From positions 62,001 to 126,000 of the forward strand of contig JALFST010000002.1 in NCBI GenBank assembly GCA_022779285.1: 64,000 bases of DNA. Reading direction: 5' to 3'. Both the position numbers and the translations under genes were made by a program. This DNA is from Peptoniphilaceae bacterium (GTDB taxonomy: Bacteria; Bacillota; Clostridia; Tissierellales; Peptoniphilaceae). Positions 17,116-26,031 of this stretch are shown in pieces (position 1 is the first letter of the stretch; each line of letters opens with the position of its first letter). The notes below the pieces were generated by a model. It was given only the letters and a program-made list of their open reading frames with translations. It searched no databases and was not told the DNA's origin.

Positions 17116-17138
17116 CATTTCTGCGCAATGCATTGCTA

Positions 17139-17147
17139 TGCTACAAT
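17139..17147 (+). promoter_or_regulatory. Extended -10 promoter for the glycosyltransferase gene
   Basis: TGCTACAAT (extended -10) lies 18 bases before the start codon, after the gpmI terminator. No convincing -35 is present. Confidence 0.45.
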
Positions 17148-17165
17148 AAGGACGCGGAGGTAGCT

Positions 17166-18140
17166 ATGGACACCACAACGAAAACAATACAGCATTGCCG
17201 AATTTCCTTGATCGTACCTTGCTATAATGAGCAGGACGCGCTTCCTTTTTTTTATAAGGAGGTCACACGGGTAATGCGTGATCTGCCTGTAGATTATGAG
17301 CTTTTATTCATCGATGACGGATCCGGAGACGGAACCCTTGCTCTGCTCAAGGAAATGGCCGCACAGGATTTTCATGTTCAATACTATTCGTTTTCGCGAA
17401 ATTTCGGCAAGGAGGCAGCCATGTATGCAGGATTTTGCAATGCCTCGGGCGATTATGTCGCGGTCATGGATGCGGATCTGCAGGATCCGCCTTCGCTCCT
17501 GCCGGAAATGCTGCACATTCTGCAAACGGAGGAGTACGACAGCGTAGCGACACGTCGCATGACACGAGACGGAGAGCCGCCGGTTCGCTCCTGGTTTGCG
17601 AAAAAGTTTTATCAGCTCATCAATCGCGTTTCCGATGCGGAAATCGTAGACGGAGCACGAGATTTTCGCCTGATGAAGCGAAAGATGGTAGAGGCGATTC
17701 TTGCGATGGATGAATATAACCGCTTTTCCAAGGGCATCTTCGGATGGGTCGGATTTCGCACCTGCTGGATAAGCTATGAAAATGTGGAGCGTATCGCGGG
17801 GCAGACAAAGTGGAGCTTTTGGAAGCTCCTGCGCTATGCCGTCAACGGGATCATCAACTTTTCGGAGGCGCCGCTCAACATTGCTTCCTGGTTCGGAATG
17901 GGGATGACCATTGTGTCCTTCCTGGCACTCCTTTTTATCGTTTTGCGCAGGCTGATTTTCGGCGATCCGGTGGCGGGCTGGGCATCCACGATCTCGGTCA
18001 TCGTATTTATCGGAGGAATTCAGCTTTTCTGCATCGGAATTATCGGACAATATATCGCAAAAACCTATACAGAGAGCAAGCGCCGCCCGCACTTTATCGT
18101 GTCGGAATCGAGTCGGTCGGATGCTGTCCGCATTCGTTAG
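17166..18140 (+). CDS. Family 2 glycosyltransferase, GtrB/DPM1-like polyprenyl-phosphate glycosyltransferase
   Basis: The product has 324 residues. A GT-A fold N-terminal domain (ISLIVPCYNEQDALP near residue 13; FIDDGSGDGT; MDADLQDPP with the DXD-type metal site) is followed by two C-terminal transmembrane helices (about 240-262 and 275-300). Such enzymes transfer a sugar from a nucleotide donor to a polyprenyl phosphate on the inner face of the membrane. ATG 17166 is chosen for the GGAGG 5 nt upstream; an upstream in-frame extension reaches back into the gpmI terminator. The next gene is GtrA-like, which fits a lipid-linked sugar transfer pair for wall or surface glycosylation. Confidence 0.85.
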   Translation: MDTTTKTIQHCRISLIVPCYNEQDALPFFYKEVTRVMRDLPVDYELLFIDDGSGDGTLALLKEMAAQDFHVQYYSFSRNFGKEAAMYAGFCNASGDYVAVMDADLQDPPSLLPEMLHILQTEEYDSVATRRMTRDGEPPVRSWFAKKFYQLINRVSDAEIVDGARDFRLMKRKMVEAILAMDEYNRFSKGIFGWVGFRTCWISYENVERIAGQTKWSFWKLLRYAVNGIINFSEAPLNIASWFGMGMTIVSFLALLFIVLRRLIFGDPVAGWASTISVIVFIGGIQLFCIGIIGQYIAKTYTESKRRPHFIVSESSRSDAVRIR

Positions 18141-18148
18141 GAGAAGGC

Positions 18149-18616
18149 ATGGATACGGAAAAAGATTTTTTTGATCGAATTTTTGAGCTTCCGGGCTTTC
18201 GGTTTTTTCTTCCATTCTATAAAACGCATAAGGAGATGCTGCTCTACCTCTTTTTCGGCGCTTTGACGACGCTGGTGAGCATTATCTCCTTTGCTTTCTT
18301 GGTAAAAAGGCTGCACATGGATGCCATGATCGCCAATGTGATTTCATGGATTCTTGCCGTGGCCTTTGCATATTTCACCAATCGGAGCTGGGTGTTTTCG
18401 GCAAAGCCGTCCGGCCTTGCGGAAGGTGTGCGTCAGGCAGGGGCTTTTTTTGGGGGACGCATTTTGACATTGATTCTGGAAGAGGGGATTTTGTTTCTTT
18501 TTCTGAACATCCTTCATTTTTCGGCAATTCCGACCAAAATTGCGGCACAGCTTCTCGTATTGATTGCCAATTATGGAGTGAGCAAGCTTTTCGTTTTCCG
18601 GAAACGGGATGCCTGA
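18149..18616 (+). CDS. GtrA-family small membrane protein (putative lipid-linked sugar flippase)
   Basis: The 155-residue protein has four predicted transmembrane helices (starting LLYLFFGALTTLVSIISF) and the characteristic FTNRSWVF segment between helices 2 and 3. GtrA proteins are thought to flip polyprenyl-phosphate sugars made by GtrB. ATG 18149 follows AGGAGAAG and lies 8 nt after the glycosyltransferase stop, so the two form an operon. Confidence 0.85.
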   Translation: MDTEKDFFDRIFELPGFRFFLPFYKTHKEMLLYLFFGALTTLVSIISFAFLVKRLHMDAMIANVISWILAVAFAYFTNRSWVFSAKPSGLAEGVRQAGAFFGGRILTLILEEGILFLFLNILHFSAIPTKIAAQLLVLIANYGVSKLFVFRKRDA

Positions 18617-18670
18617 GATGATTGAAAAATTCCGAGCATGCGTGAAACATCAGTATGCACAAGCGGAATC

Positions 18671-18679
18671 TGTTATAAT
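18671..18679 (+). promoter_or_regulatory. Extended -10 promoter for the activase-type gene
   Basis: TGTTATAAT is a perfect extended -10 element; the -35 region is poor. It lies 83 bases before the start codon at 18763. Confidence 0.55.
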
Positions 18680-18762
18680 AGTCGCACATTTAGAAATATT
18701 CTAAGAAAAGTCAATCGACCCGGGAGTAGGGTTTTCCGAAATGCGGATTAGAAAGGAAAGTC

Positions 18763-21700
18763 ATGCAGATCTATGCGGGATTGGATGTCGGTTCTACAAC
18801 GGTCAAGGTGGTTGCGATCGATGAAGAGGGAAGGGGTTTATTTTCCGTTTATCGCCGTCATTGCAGCGATGTGAAGGAAACGGTATATACGGTATTTCAG
18901 GAGCTCCGGGAAAAGCTGGGCAACGCCCCGGTACATATGGCGGTGACGGGCTCGGGAGGCATGTTTTTGGAGAATTTGCTTCAAATTCCTTTTGCACAGG
19001 AGGTGATTGCGGAGACCAGAGCGATCCGTGAACGCATTCCCGATACGGATGTCATTATCGAGCTTGGCGGAGAAGATTCAAAGATCACCTATCTTTCCGG
19101 AAGTGTGGAGCAGCGCATGAATTCGATTTGTGCGGGCGGTACGGGAGCATTTATTGACCAGATGGCCAATTTACTGGATATGGATGCCGGAAAATTGAAT
19201 ACCATAGCAAAGGATTATGAGAAAATCTATCCGATCGCTTCCCGATGCGGTGTATTTGCAAAGACGGATGTTCAGGCGCTTTTGAATCAAGGCGCATCCA
19301 AGGAAGATATTGCCATGAGCGTCTTTCAATCCGTGGTAAACCAAACGATCTCAAATTTGGCATGCGGAAGACCGATCAAGGGGCATGTGACCTTTTTGGG
19401 CGGTCCTCTGCATTTTCTTTCTGCCTTGCGGGATCGTTTCATCCTGACACTGGGGGAGGAGGAAAACACCTTCACCGTTCCTGAGGACGGCCAGCTTTTT
19501 GTCGCTTATGGCGCGGCGTTGATTGCAAAAGAGAAGGCACGGTCTTGGGATATGGATGTATTGATGGCACGCCTGCGGGACCCCGACGGTCCGGTGATCG
19601 AGGATCGCCGCCTTTTGGACCCTCTCTTTTCTTCCCGGGGAGAATATGACATTTTTGTCAAACAACACGAAACCTCTCGTGCGCAAAGAGGAGACATTCG
19701 CAGCTATCACGGGCCGGCATATCTCGGAATCGATTCGGGATCGACAACGGCGAAAATGGTTTTGATCGGCTCGGAGAATCAAATTCTCTATTCTCAATAT
19801 GCCAACAATAAGGGAAAGCCCCTGGAGCGCGTCATCGAGGATCTTCGGGAGCTTTACTCGCTTTTACCGGAGGATGCCTACATTGCCAATGCGGGGATTA
19901 CAGGATATGGCGAGGACTTTATTCGCGCAGCGCTCCATGTGGATGAGGGCGAGGTGGAGACGATCGCACACTATACCGCTGCTCATTATTTTGATCCGGA
20001 TGTGGATTTTATTCTCGATATCGGCGGTCAGGACATGAAAGCGATGCACATTACCGATGGCGTGATCGATTCCATTCAGCTCAATGAATCCTGCTCTTCA
20101 GGCTGCGGCTCCTTTTTATCGACCTTTGCCGCTTCCGTCGGCATGTCGGTGGAGGATTTTCAGAAGGAAGCGCTCTTTGCTGCAGAGCCGGTGGATTTGG
20201 GCAGTCGGTGCACTGTATTTATGAACTCCAAGGTCAAGCAGGCGCAAAAGGAAGGCTCGGAGGTGGGAGACATTTCCGCGGGTCTTTGCTATTCCGTGAT
20301 TCGCAATGCGATTCAGAAGGTGATCAAGATCCGGGATCCGCGTTCTCTCGGAAAAAATCTTGTAGTGCAAGGCGGCACTTTTTACGGAGATGCGATTCTC
20401 CGCGCCTTTGAGCTCATTACAGGGCGTCATGCGACCAGGCCCTCAATTGCCGGGCTGATGGGCGCTATGGGAATGGCTTTGCTTGCAAAATCAAGAAGTA
20501 CGGAGAAAAAGCGCTCCGCCATTCGCAGTGCCGCGCAGCTTGACGAGTTTACGTATACGCAAAAAAACGCACACTGCGGTCGATGCACCAATCACTGTGC
20601 GCTCACCATTAACATTTTTTCAGATGGATCGCGCTATATATCGGGCAACCGATGCGAGCGCGGAGCGGGGATTCGCAGAGAAAGTAACGATTTGCCGAAT
20701 CTTTATGCGTACAAATACGATCGGCTTTTCCACTATTACAGCCCTCTTCCCGAAGCTCAGGCGCAATTTCCACCCGTTGCCATTCCGCGGGTGCTCAATA
20801 TGTATGAAAACTATCCTTTTTGGCATACATTTTTTACAAGGCTGGGCTTTCCGGTGCATCTCTCCTCACCCTCGAGCAGAGCTATCTATGAAAAGGGGCT
20901 CGCTTCCATTTCTTCGGAAACGGCTTGCTATCCGGCAAAGCTCGTACATGGACACATTGAGGAGCTTGTGGAAAACGGAGAGAAATTCATCTTTTATCCC
21001 AGTGCATTTTATGAGAGCAAGCAATTTGACAAGGCCAAAAATCAGATCAACTGCCCCGTTGTCATCGGCTTTCCGGAGGTCATCAAAAACAATGTTTCCT
21101 CTCTTGAGGAAAATGGGGTGACCTATATGCATCCCTTCCTTTCCTTCGCCTCGAAGCAGACGATCACAAAAAGCTTACAGGAGGCCTTTGCGGATTTTGT
21201 CATTGACGGGAAGCGGTATCAGATCAATGGAAGAAAAATTCGTATGGCGGTGGATGCGGCATGGGCAGAAGAAACAAACTATCATCAGGATGTGGCGAGA
21301 GAAGGAAGAAATGCTTTGGACTGGATGAAGCGCAATCACAAAAAAGGGATTGTGCTGGCCGGACGTCCTTACCATGTGGACAGTGAGGTACATCACGGGA
21401 TTCCGGAGCTGATCAATGGCATGGGGCTTGCGGTGCTCTCGGAGGATGCCGTCGCCATGAATGCCGAAGATCTCCGTGAGGAGCTTCGCGTGCTGGATCA
21501 ATGGGTCTATCACGCCAGACTTTACCGTGCTGCGGAGTTTGTGACACAATGTGAGGATTTGGAGCTGATTCAGCTCAATTCCTTCGGATGCGGTCTGGAT
21601 GCCGTCACCTCGGATGAGGTGCAGGAGATTTTGGAAAGTTACGGAAAAATTTATACGCTCCTGAAAATCGATGAGGTCTCCAATTTGGGTGCGGTAAAAA

Positions 21701-23028
21701 TTCGAGTCCGCTCTCTGCTGCAAGCTTTGCAGGATCGGGAAGCGGGAAGCTCTCCGCTCAAAAAACAGGGCTCCTACGCTCCTGAAAAACCGGTATTTAC
21801 ACGGAAAATGAAGCGGGAGCGTTATACGATCCTCGTGCCGGCGATGGCGCCCGATCATTTTTCATTGATCAGGCAGGCGCTCAATAGTGAGGGCTATGAG
21901 CTGGAGTTCTTGGAACGGGTGGATCAAAAGGTTCTGGATGCAGGGCTCAAGTATGTCAACAACGATTCCTGCTATCCGTCCATTACCACAGTGGGTCAGA
22001 TGATGGAGGCACTGGAAAGCGGAAAATATGATCCGAACCGTGTCGCGCTCCTCATGACGCAAACAGGAGGAGCATGTCGTGCATCCAATTATGTAGGATA
22101 TATCCGCAAGGCGCTCAAGGATATGGGGTATCCTCAGATTCCTGTGATCGCACTTTCCGTGCAGGGAATCGAGAAATCCCCCGGCTTTCAATTGACGCTT
22201 CCGCTGATTCGCAAAGGAATGCATGGCCTGGTGTTGGGCGATCTGCTCATGCGCTGCACCAATGCGACCCGACCCTATGAAAAGAATTCCGGGGAAACCG
22301 ATGCGCTGAAAAAAAAGTGGCTTGAGCGTTTCGGAGAATTCTGCACACATCCTGACCGTACCCTGTATAAGAAGCTGGTGAAGGAATGTATCGCCGAGTT
22401 TGATGGCGTGGAGCGTTTGGATATTCGAAAGCCCAAGGCGGGAATTGTGGGAGAGATTCTGGTTAAGTATCTGCCGGAGGCCAACAATCATTTGCAGGAT
22501 CTTCTTGAGGAGGAGGGCGCAGAGGTTATGGTGCCGGATCTCACCGATTTTATGATGTATTGCTTCCGCAATGCACATCATAAAGCGGAGCTTCTCGGAA
22601 AGAGCAGGATTTCCGCTTTTTTCGCCGAGATGGGCGTAAAATACATTGAAAGAATCCGCAAACCCGTACGGGATGCTCTTCGGGAATCCGTGCATTTCCA
22701 TGAGCCGCTCTATATCGAACAGGTGGAGGAGTATGCGAAGGAGATTGTTTCCTTGGGACATCAATATGGCGAGGGATGGCTGTTAGCCGGGGAAATGATT
22801 GAACTCATTCACAGCGGAGCACCGAACATCGTCTGCATTCAGCCCTTCGGATGCCTGCCCAACCACATTACCGGCAAGGGTGTGATGAAGGTGATTCGTG
22901 AAAAATATGAGGAGTCCAACATCATCGCCATCGATTATGATCCGGGCGCCTCGGAGGTCAATCAGGTCAATCGCATTAAGCTGATGATGACAACGGCAAG
23001 AGAAAGGGTTGCCGAGGGAAATCGATAA
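18763..23028 (+). CDS. 2-hydroxyacyl-CoA dehydratase activase-type fusion protein (two BadF/HgdC ATPase domains plus DUF2229/HgdB-like region)
   Basis: The product has 1421 residues. Two ASKHA-fold ATPase domains begin at LDVGSTTVK (about residue 6) and IDSGSTTAK (about 327). Each has the glycine- and cysteine-containing CAGGTGAF/CSSGCGSF loop and an SRC-x-VF motif; by analogy with HgdC these cysteines would hold a [4Fe-4S] cluster. A CGRCTNHC cysteine cluster near residue 606 leads into a DUF2229/dehydratase-like region to the C terminus. Family members of about 1400 residues are common in Clostridia, but their substrate is unknown; ATP-driven low-potential electron transfer is the class activity. 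No classical dehydratase subunit genes are adjacent. The RBS is GAAAGGAAAG. Confidence 0.85.
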   Translation: MQIYAGLDVGSTTVKVVAIDEEGRGLFSVYRRHCSDVKETVYTVFQELREKLGNAPVHMAVTGSGGMFLENLLQIPFAQEVIAETRAIRERIPDTDVIIELGGEDSKITYLSGSVEQRMNSICAGGTGAFIDQMANLLDMDAGKLNTIAKDYEKIYPIASRCGVFAKTDVQALLNQGASKEDIAMSVFQSVVNQTISNLACGRPIKGHVTFLGGPLHFLSALRDRFILTLGEEENTFTVPEDGQLFVAYGAALIAKEKARSWDMDVLMARLRDPDGPVIEDRRLLDPLFSSRGEYDIFVKQHETSRAQRGDIRSYHGPAYLGIDSGSTTAKMVLIGSENQILYSQYANNKGKPLERVIEDLRELYSLLPEDAYIANAGITGYGEDFIRAALHVDEGEVETIAHYTAAHYFDPDVDFILDIGGQDMKAMHITDGVIDSIQLNESCSSGCGSFLSTFAASVGMSVEDFQKEALFAAEPVDLGSRCTVFMNSKVKQAQKEGSEVGDISAGLCYSVIRNAIQKVIKIRDPRSLGKNLVVQGGTFYGDAILRAFELITGRHATRPSIAGLMGAMGMALLAKSRSTEKKRSAIRSAAQLDEFTYTQKNAHCGRCTNHCALTINIFSDGSRYISGNRCERGAGIRRESNDLPNLYAYKYDRLFHYYSPLPEAQAQFPPVAIPRVLNMYENYPFWHTFFTRLGFPVHLSSPSSRAIYEKGLASISSETACYPAKLVHGHIEELVENGEKFIFYPSAFYESKQFDKAKNQINCPVVIGFPEVIKNNVSSLEENGVTYMHPFLSFASKQTITKSLQEAFADFVIDGKRYQINGRKIRMAVDAAWAEETNYHQDVAREGRNALDWMKRNHKKGIVLAGRPYHVDSEVHHGIPELINGMGLAVLSEDAVAMNAEDLREELRVLDQWVYHARLYRAAEFVTQCEDLELIQLNSFGCGLDAVTSDEVQEILESYGKIYTLLKIDEVSNLGAVKIRVRSLLQALQDREAGSSPLKKQGSYAPEKPVFTRKMKRERYTILVPAMAPDHFSLIRQALNSEGYELEFLERVDQKVLDAGLKYVNNDSCYPSITTVGQMMEALESGKYDPNRVALLMTQTGGACRASNYVGYIRKALKDMGYPQIPVIALSVQGIEKSPGFQLTLPLIRKGMHGLVLGDLLMRCTNATRPYEKNSGETDALKKKWLERFGEFCTHPDRTLYKKLVKECIAEFDGVERLDIRKPKAGIVGEILVKYLPEANNHLQDLLEEEGAEVMVPDLTDFMMYCFRNAHHKAELLGKSRISAFFAEMGVKYIERIRKPVRDALRESVHFHEPLYIEQVEEYAKEIVSLGHQYGEGWLLAGEMIELIHSGAPNIVCIQPFGCLPNHITGKGVMKVIREKYEESNIIAIDYDPGASEVNQVNRIKLMMTTARERVAEGNR

Positions 23029-23054
23029 AAATCGATTCGCAGAATTTCCGCATA

Positions 23055-23063
23055 TGCTAAAAT
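23055..23063 (+). promoter_or_regulatory. Extended -10 element before the LCP gene
   Basis: TGCTAAAAT lies 30 bases before the start codon; no good -35 is visible. Confidence 0.4.
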
Positions 23064-23092
23064 AGATTCGATCGGAAACAGGAGGAGATCGT

Positions 23093-24127
23093 ATGAAACG
23101 TTGGTTCCTGCGAATCGGAGCAGCCTTGCTTCTTTTTGCATTCATATTTTTCGGAGAAAATCTGCTGCTCAATCGAATGATGCATGCCCGGGAGCAATCA
23201 AGCGAGGAGGGATGGGTCAACGTGGAGCTGACGGAGCATAAAGGAAATCCGTCAGAGGTCATTGATGATCAGTTCCTCTGTCTCGTTGCGGGCGTGGATA
23301 TCAATTCGGGAGAAGAAAATACGGGAGCGGAAACGCGCTCAGATACCCTCATGCTTGTGAAGGCGGATTTTAAGACGGGCAAGCTCCAATTATTATCTCT
23401 GCCGCGTGATACACGAGTGTCCGTCAATGGGGAAAAAACGAAGCTGAATCATGCGCATTCGTATGGCGGAATCGAGCTTACGATGCAGACGGTGCGCAAC
23501 TGGCTGGGGATTGATCTTGACTATTATGTGGAGGTCAGCTTTGATGCGGTGAAGCATATTGTGGACACCCTGGGCGGCGTCGAGTATGAAATTCCCGATG
23601 ACGGCATCCAATACGATATTGCTTATACGGATGGCACATGGGAAACGTTGAAGCCCGGTCTCCAGAAGCTCAACGGAGAGCAGGCACTTGGATATTTGCG
23701 CTTCCGCAGCGGATATGCCCTGGGAGATATCGGGCGTGTCCATGCGCAGCAAAAATTCCTGCAATCCTTTGTAAAGCAGACTCTGAGCGAGGCCAGCATT
23801 CAGCATATTCCCGGGATTCTGCAGACCGTCTTCAGCGACGTGAAAACAAATATTCCCTGGACGACCATGCTGGGGATGCTGGATAAGGTGAGCATCATGA
23901 AGAACGGAAGCCTTGAAACTTATACCATTCCGGGAGACGGGCAGTATATTTCGGGCATTTCGTATTATTTACCGGATCCGGAGGAAACACAAAAGCTGGT
24001 GCAAAAGCTTTTTGGAGACTATATGCTGCAAAAGCAGACAAGAAAATCATCCGCAGGGACAGAGAATCAGCAAGAGAAGGACGGACAGAGCGACGCGGAG
24101 ACCCTTAGGAGGAATCAAGGACAATAG
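23093..24127 (+). CDS. LytR-CpsA-Psr (LCP) family wall-polymer ligase
   Basis: The 344-residue protein has an N-terminal transmembrane helix (about 5-22) and an extracytoplasmic LCP domain. Signature motifs are AETRSDTLMLV (about residue 82), LLSLPRDTRV (about 99, Arg/Asp binding the polyprenyl pyrophosphate), HAHSYGG, and the later RFRSGYALGDIGRVHAQQ. LCP enzymes transfer lipid-linked glycopolymers to peptidoglycan at the outer membrane face. AGGAGG precedes the ATG. The last 30 residues are hydrophilic and Gln/Glu-rich. Together with the nearby GtrB/GtrA-like pair it suggests surface glycopolymer assembly, though it is a separate transcription unit. Confidence 0.9.
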   Translation: MKRWFLRIGAALLLFAFIFFGENLLLNRMMHAREQSSEEGWVNVELTEHKGNPSEVIDDQFLCLVAGVDINSGEENTGAETRSDTLMLVKADFKTGKLQLLSLPRDTRVSVNGEKTKLNHAHSYGGIELTMQTVRNWLGIDLDYYVEVSFDAVKHIVDTLGGVEYEIPDDGIQYDIAYTDGTWETLKPGLQKLNGEQALGYLRFRSGYALGDIGRVHAQQKFLQSFVKQTLSEASIQHIPGILQTVFSDVKTNIPWTTMLGMLDKVSIMKNGSLETYTIPGDGQYISGISYYLPDPEETQKLVQKLFGDYMLQKQTRKSSAGTENQQEKDGQSDAETLRRNQGQ

Positions 24128-24162
24128 CATCGCATGCCGGAAGGCGGCGGGGAGAAGAAGAT

Positions 24163-25182
24163 ATGCGTAAAGAAAGAAAAGATGAACATATTGAGCAGTA
24201 TCTGCGTACGGAAATTCACGGTCAGACGCTTTTGGATCAGGTGGTGCTGGAGCCCACCTCATTCCCCGAGCTCAATTGGACGGATATCGATCTTTCGATG
24301 AAATTTTTGGGAAAAACGATTCAAATGCCGCTGGCCATCAACGCGATGACGGGCGGCACGGAAAAGACGAGAGTCATCAACCGCGATTTATCGATTCTTG
24401 CGGAGGAATTCGGTCTGGCATTGCAGGTGGGTTCGCAGCGCATCGCTTTAGACGAACCCGGGACGATCGGCTCTTTTTCGGTAATCCGTGAGCATTTTTC
24501 AGGTGTCGCCATGGGAAATCTCGGGTCGGATGCAAGCATAGAGGATGTGCAAAGGGCTCTGGATATGATTGATGGCGACGGCATCGGCATTCACATCAAT
24601 CCGTCTCAGGAGCTGGTGATGGACGAGGGAGATCGGGAATTTCGCGGCCGCTATGCCAATCTGTCCACACTCTGTAAGGCTTTTCCGGGAAAAATCATTG
24701 TCAAAGAAATCGGCTTCGGCATGAGCCGAAGCGATGCGCAAAAGCTCAGGGAAATTCCTGCGGCATACATTGACGTATCCGGCTATGGCGGCACCAATTT
24801 CATTGAAATTGAAGCGCTTCGCCAGATCCGCGAGAATTACAGCGAATTTTACCGTTGGGGAGTACCGACGGCAAAATCAATCTGGAATTTGCGAAAAGAG
24901 GCGCCGAATCACCGGCTGATTGCGAGCGGCGGGCTGGAAACCGCCACCGATATGATTCATGCGATGGTTATGGGTGCGGAGCTTTGTGCCGTTTCGGGAG
25001 CCATTCTTCGCTATCTTCTGATGGGAGGCCTGGATAACGCGCGAAATTATCTCAAGGATCTGCGGCGCAATCTCACGATCGGGATGTTGCTGCTCGGCTG
25101 CCGTACGGTGGAAGATCTGCACAAGGTGCCCTATACATTGCGAGGGGAATTGTTATCCAGAATCCGGCAGGAAATCAATTGA
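24163..25182 (+). CDS. fni: Type 2 isopentenyl-diphosphate delta-isomerase
   Basis: The 339-residue FMN- and NAD(P)H-dependent cytoplasmic enzyme interconverts isopentenyl and dimethylallyl diphosphate, supplying undecaprenyl and quinone precursors. Motifs are RKERKDEH at the N terminus (substrate phosphate binding), NAMTGG (about residue 61), LQVGSQRIAL, GNLGSD, HINPSQE and VSGYGGTNF near residue 203. It lies 35 nt after the LCP gene, probably in one transcript; GGGGAG upstream of the ATG is a reasonable RBS. Confidence 0.93.
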   Translation: MRKERKDEHIEQYLRTEIHGQTLLDQVVLEPTSFPELNWTDIDLSMKFLGKTIQMPLAINAMTGGTEKTRVINRDLSILAEEFGLALQVGSQRIALDEPGTIGSFSVIREHFSGVAMGNLGSDASIEDVQRALDMIDGDGIGIHINPSQELVMDEGDREFRGRYANLSTLCKAFPGKIIVKEIGFGMSRSDAQKLREIPAAYIDVSGYGGTNFIEIEALRQIRENYSEFYRWGVPTAKSIWNLRKEAPNHRLIASGGLETATDMIHAMVMGAELCAVSGAILRYLLMGGLDNARNYLKDLRRNLTIGMLLLGCRTVEDLHKVPYTLRGELLSRIRQEIN

Positions 25183-25215
25183 TCGCGAGCACCCGTTTCG
25201 TGATAGGAGGAAATG

Positions 25216-26007
25216 ATGGCACAGGAAAAGAAAAAGCCGATTTTTTACAAGGAACCGAATGAAAAAAGCACAATCAACCATGTGATTGCGGTGATGTCCG
25301 GTAAGGGAGGCGTGGGAAAATCCATGGTCACCTCGCTTGCCGCATTGGCGATGGAGCGCGCGGGATGGAATACGGCAATCCTGGATGCGGATATTACAGG
25401 GCCGTCCATTCCCCATGTTTTCGGTCTCAAGGGCGGACTGGAGCTTCGAAATCAGGTGCCCTATGCCCGAGAGACGAAAAGCGGTATCCAAATCGCTTCC
25501 ACCAATCTGATTCTTTCCAAGGAGACGGATCCCGTGCTTTGGAAAGGGCCGTTGATCGCTCAGGCGGTCGGGCAGTTCTGGACGGATATCGTCTATGAAA
25601 ATGTCGATTATATGTTCGTGGACATGCCTCCGGGAACGGGAGATGTTCCTCTTACCGTATTTCAGACGCTTCCGCTTGACGGGGTGATTATTGTGACAAG
25701 CCCGCAGGATTTAGTTTCCATGATTGTGGAAAAAGCCATCAATATGACGCGCATGATGGGGATTCCGGTGGTCGGGATTGTGGAGAACATGAGCTATTTC
25801 AAGGCTCCGGATACCGGTAAGGAATATTCCATTTTTGGAGAAAGTCATGTCGAGGAGGTTGCGGCTCGTTTCGGCGTGCCGGTGCTGGCAAAGCTTCCGA
25901 TTCTGCCGGAGGTAGCAAATTTAGCGGACGAGGGATGCATTGAACAGGCGGATACCGGTCATTTGAAGCCTGTGATTGATGCCATTCTCAATATAACAAA
26001 AAAGTAG
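25216..26007 (+). CDS. Mrp/NBP35-type P-loop ATPase lacking the CXXC motif
   Basis: The 263-residue cytoplasmic protein has the deviant Walker A SGKGGVGKS (near residue 28), MPPGTGD Walker B-type region and SPQDLVS, all diagnostic of Mrp/ApbC/NBP35 proteins that carry and transfer Fe-S clusters. The segment that usually holds CXXC reads ENMSYFKAPDTGKEYSIF (from about residue 191), with no cysteine; the whole protein has one Cys (DEGC). No N-terminal DUF59 domain is present. Start: AGGAGG (25205-25210) is 5 nt from this ATG; an ATG 3 nt earlier would leave only 2 nt. Cluster-carrier function is therefore doubtful. Confidence 0.85.
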   Translation: MAQEKKKPIFYKEPNEKSTINHVIAVMSGKGGVGKSMVTSLAALAMERAGWNTAILDADITGPSIPHVFGLKGGLELRNQVPYARETKSGIQIASTNLILSKETDPVLWKGPLIAQAVGQFWTDIVYENVDYMFVDMPPGTGDVPLTVFQTLPLDGVIIVTSPQDLVSMIVEKAINMTRMMGIPVVGIVENMSYFKAPDTGKEYSIFGESHVEEVAARFGVPVLAKLPILPEVANLADEGCIEQADTGHLKPVIDAILNITKK

Positions 26008-26031
26008 GGTTTCACCACGAAAGGAGAAAAT

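Noticed and set aside
15454..17133. 559-codon minus-strand ORF opposite gpmI
   Set aside because: gpmI has all catalytic motifs on the + strand; the antisense frame spans a terminator and shows no domain.
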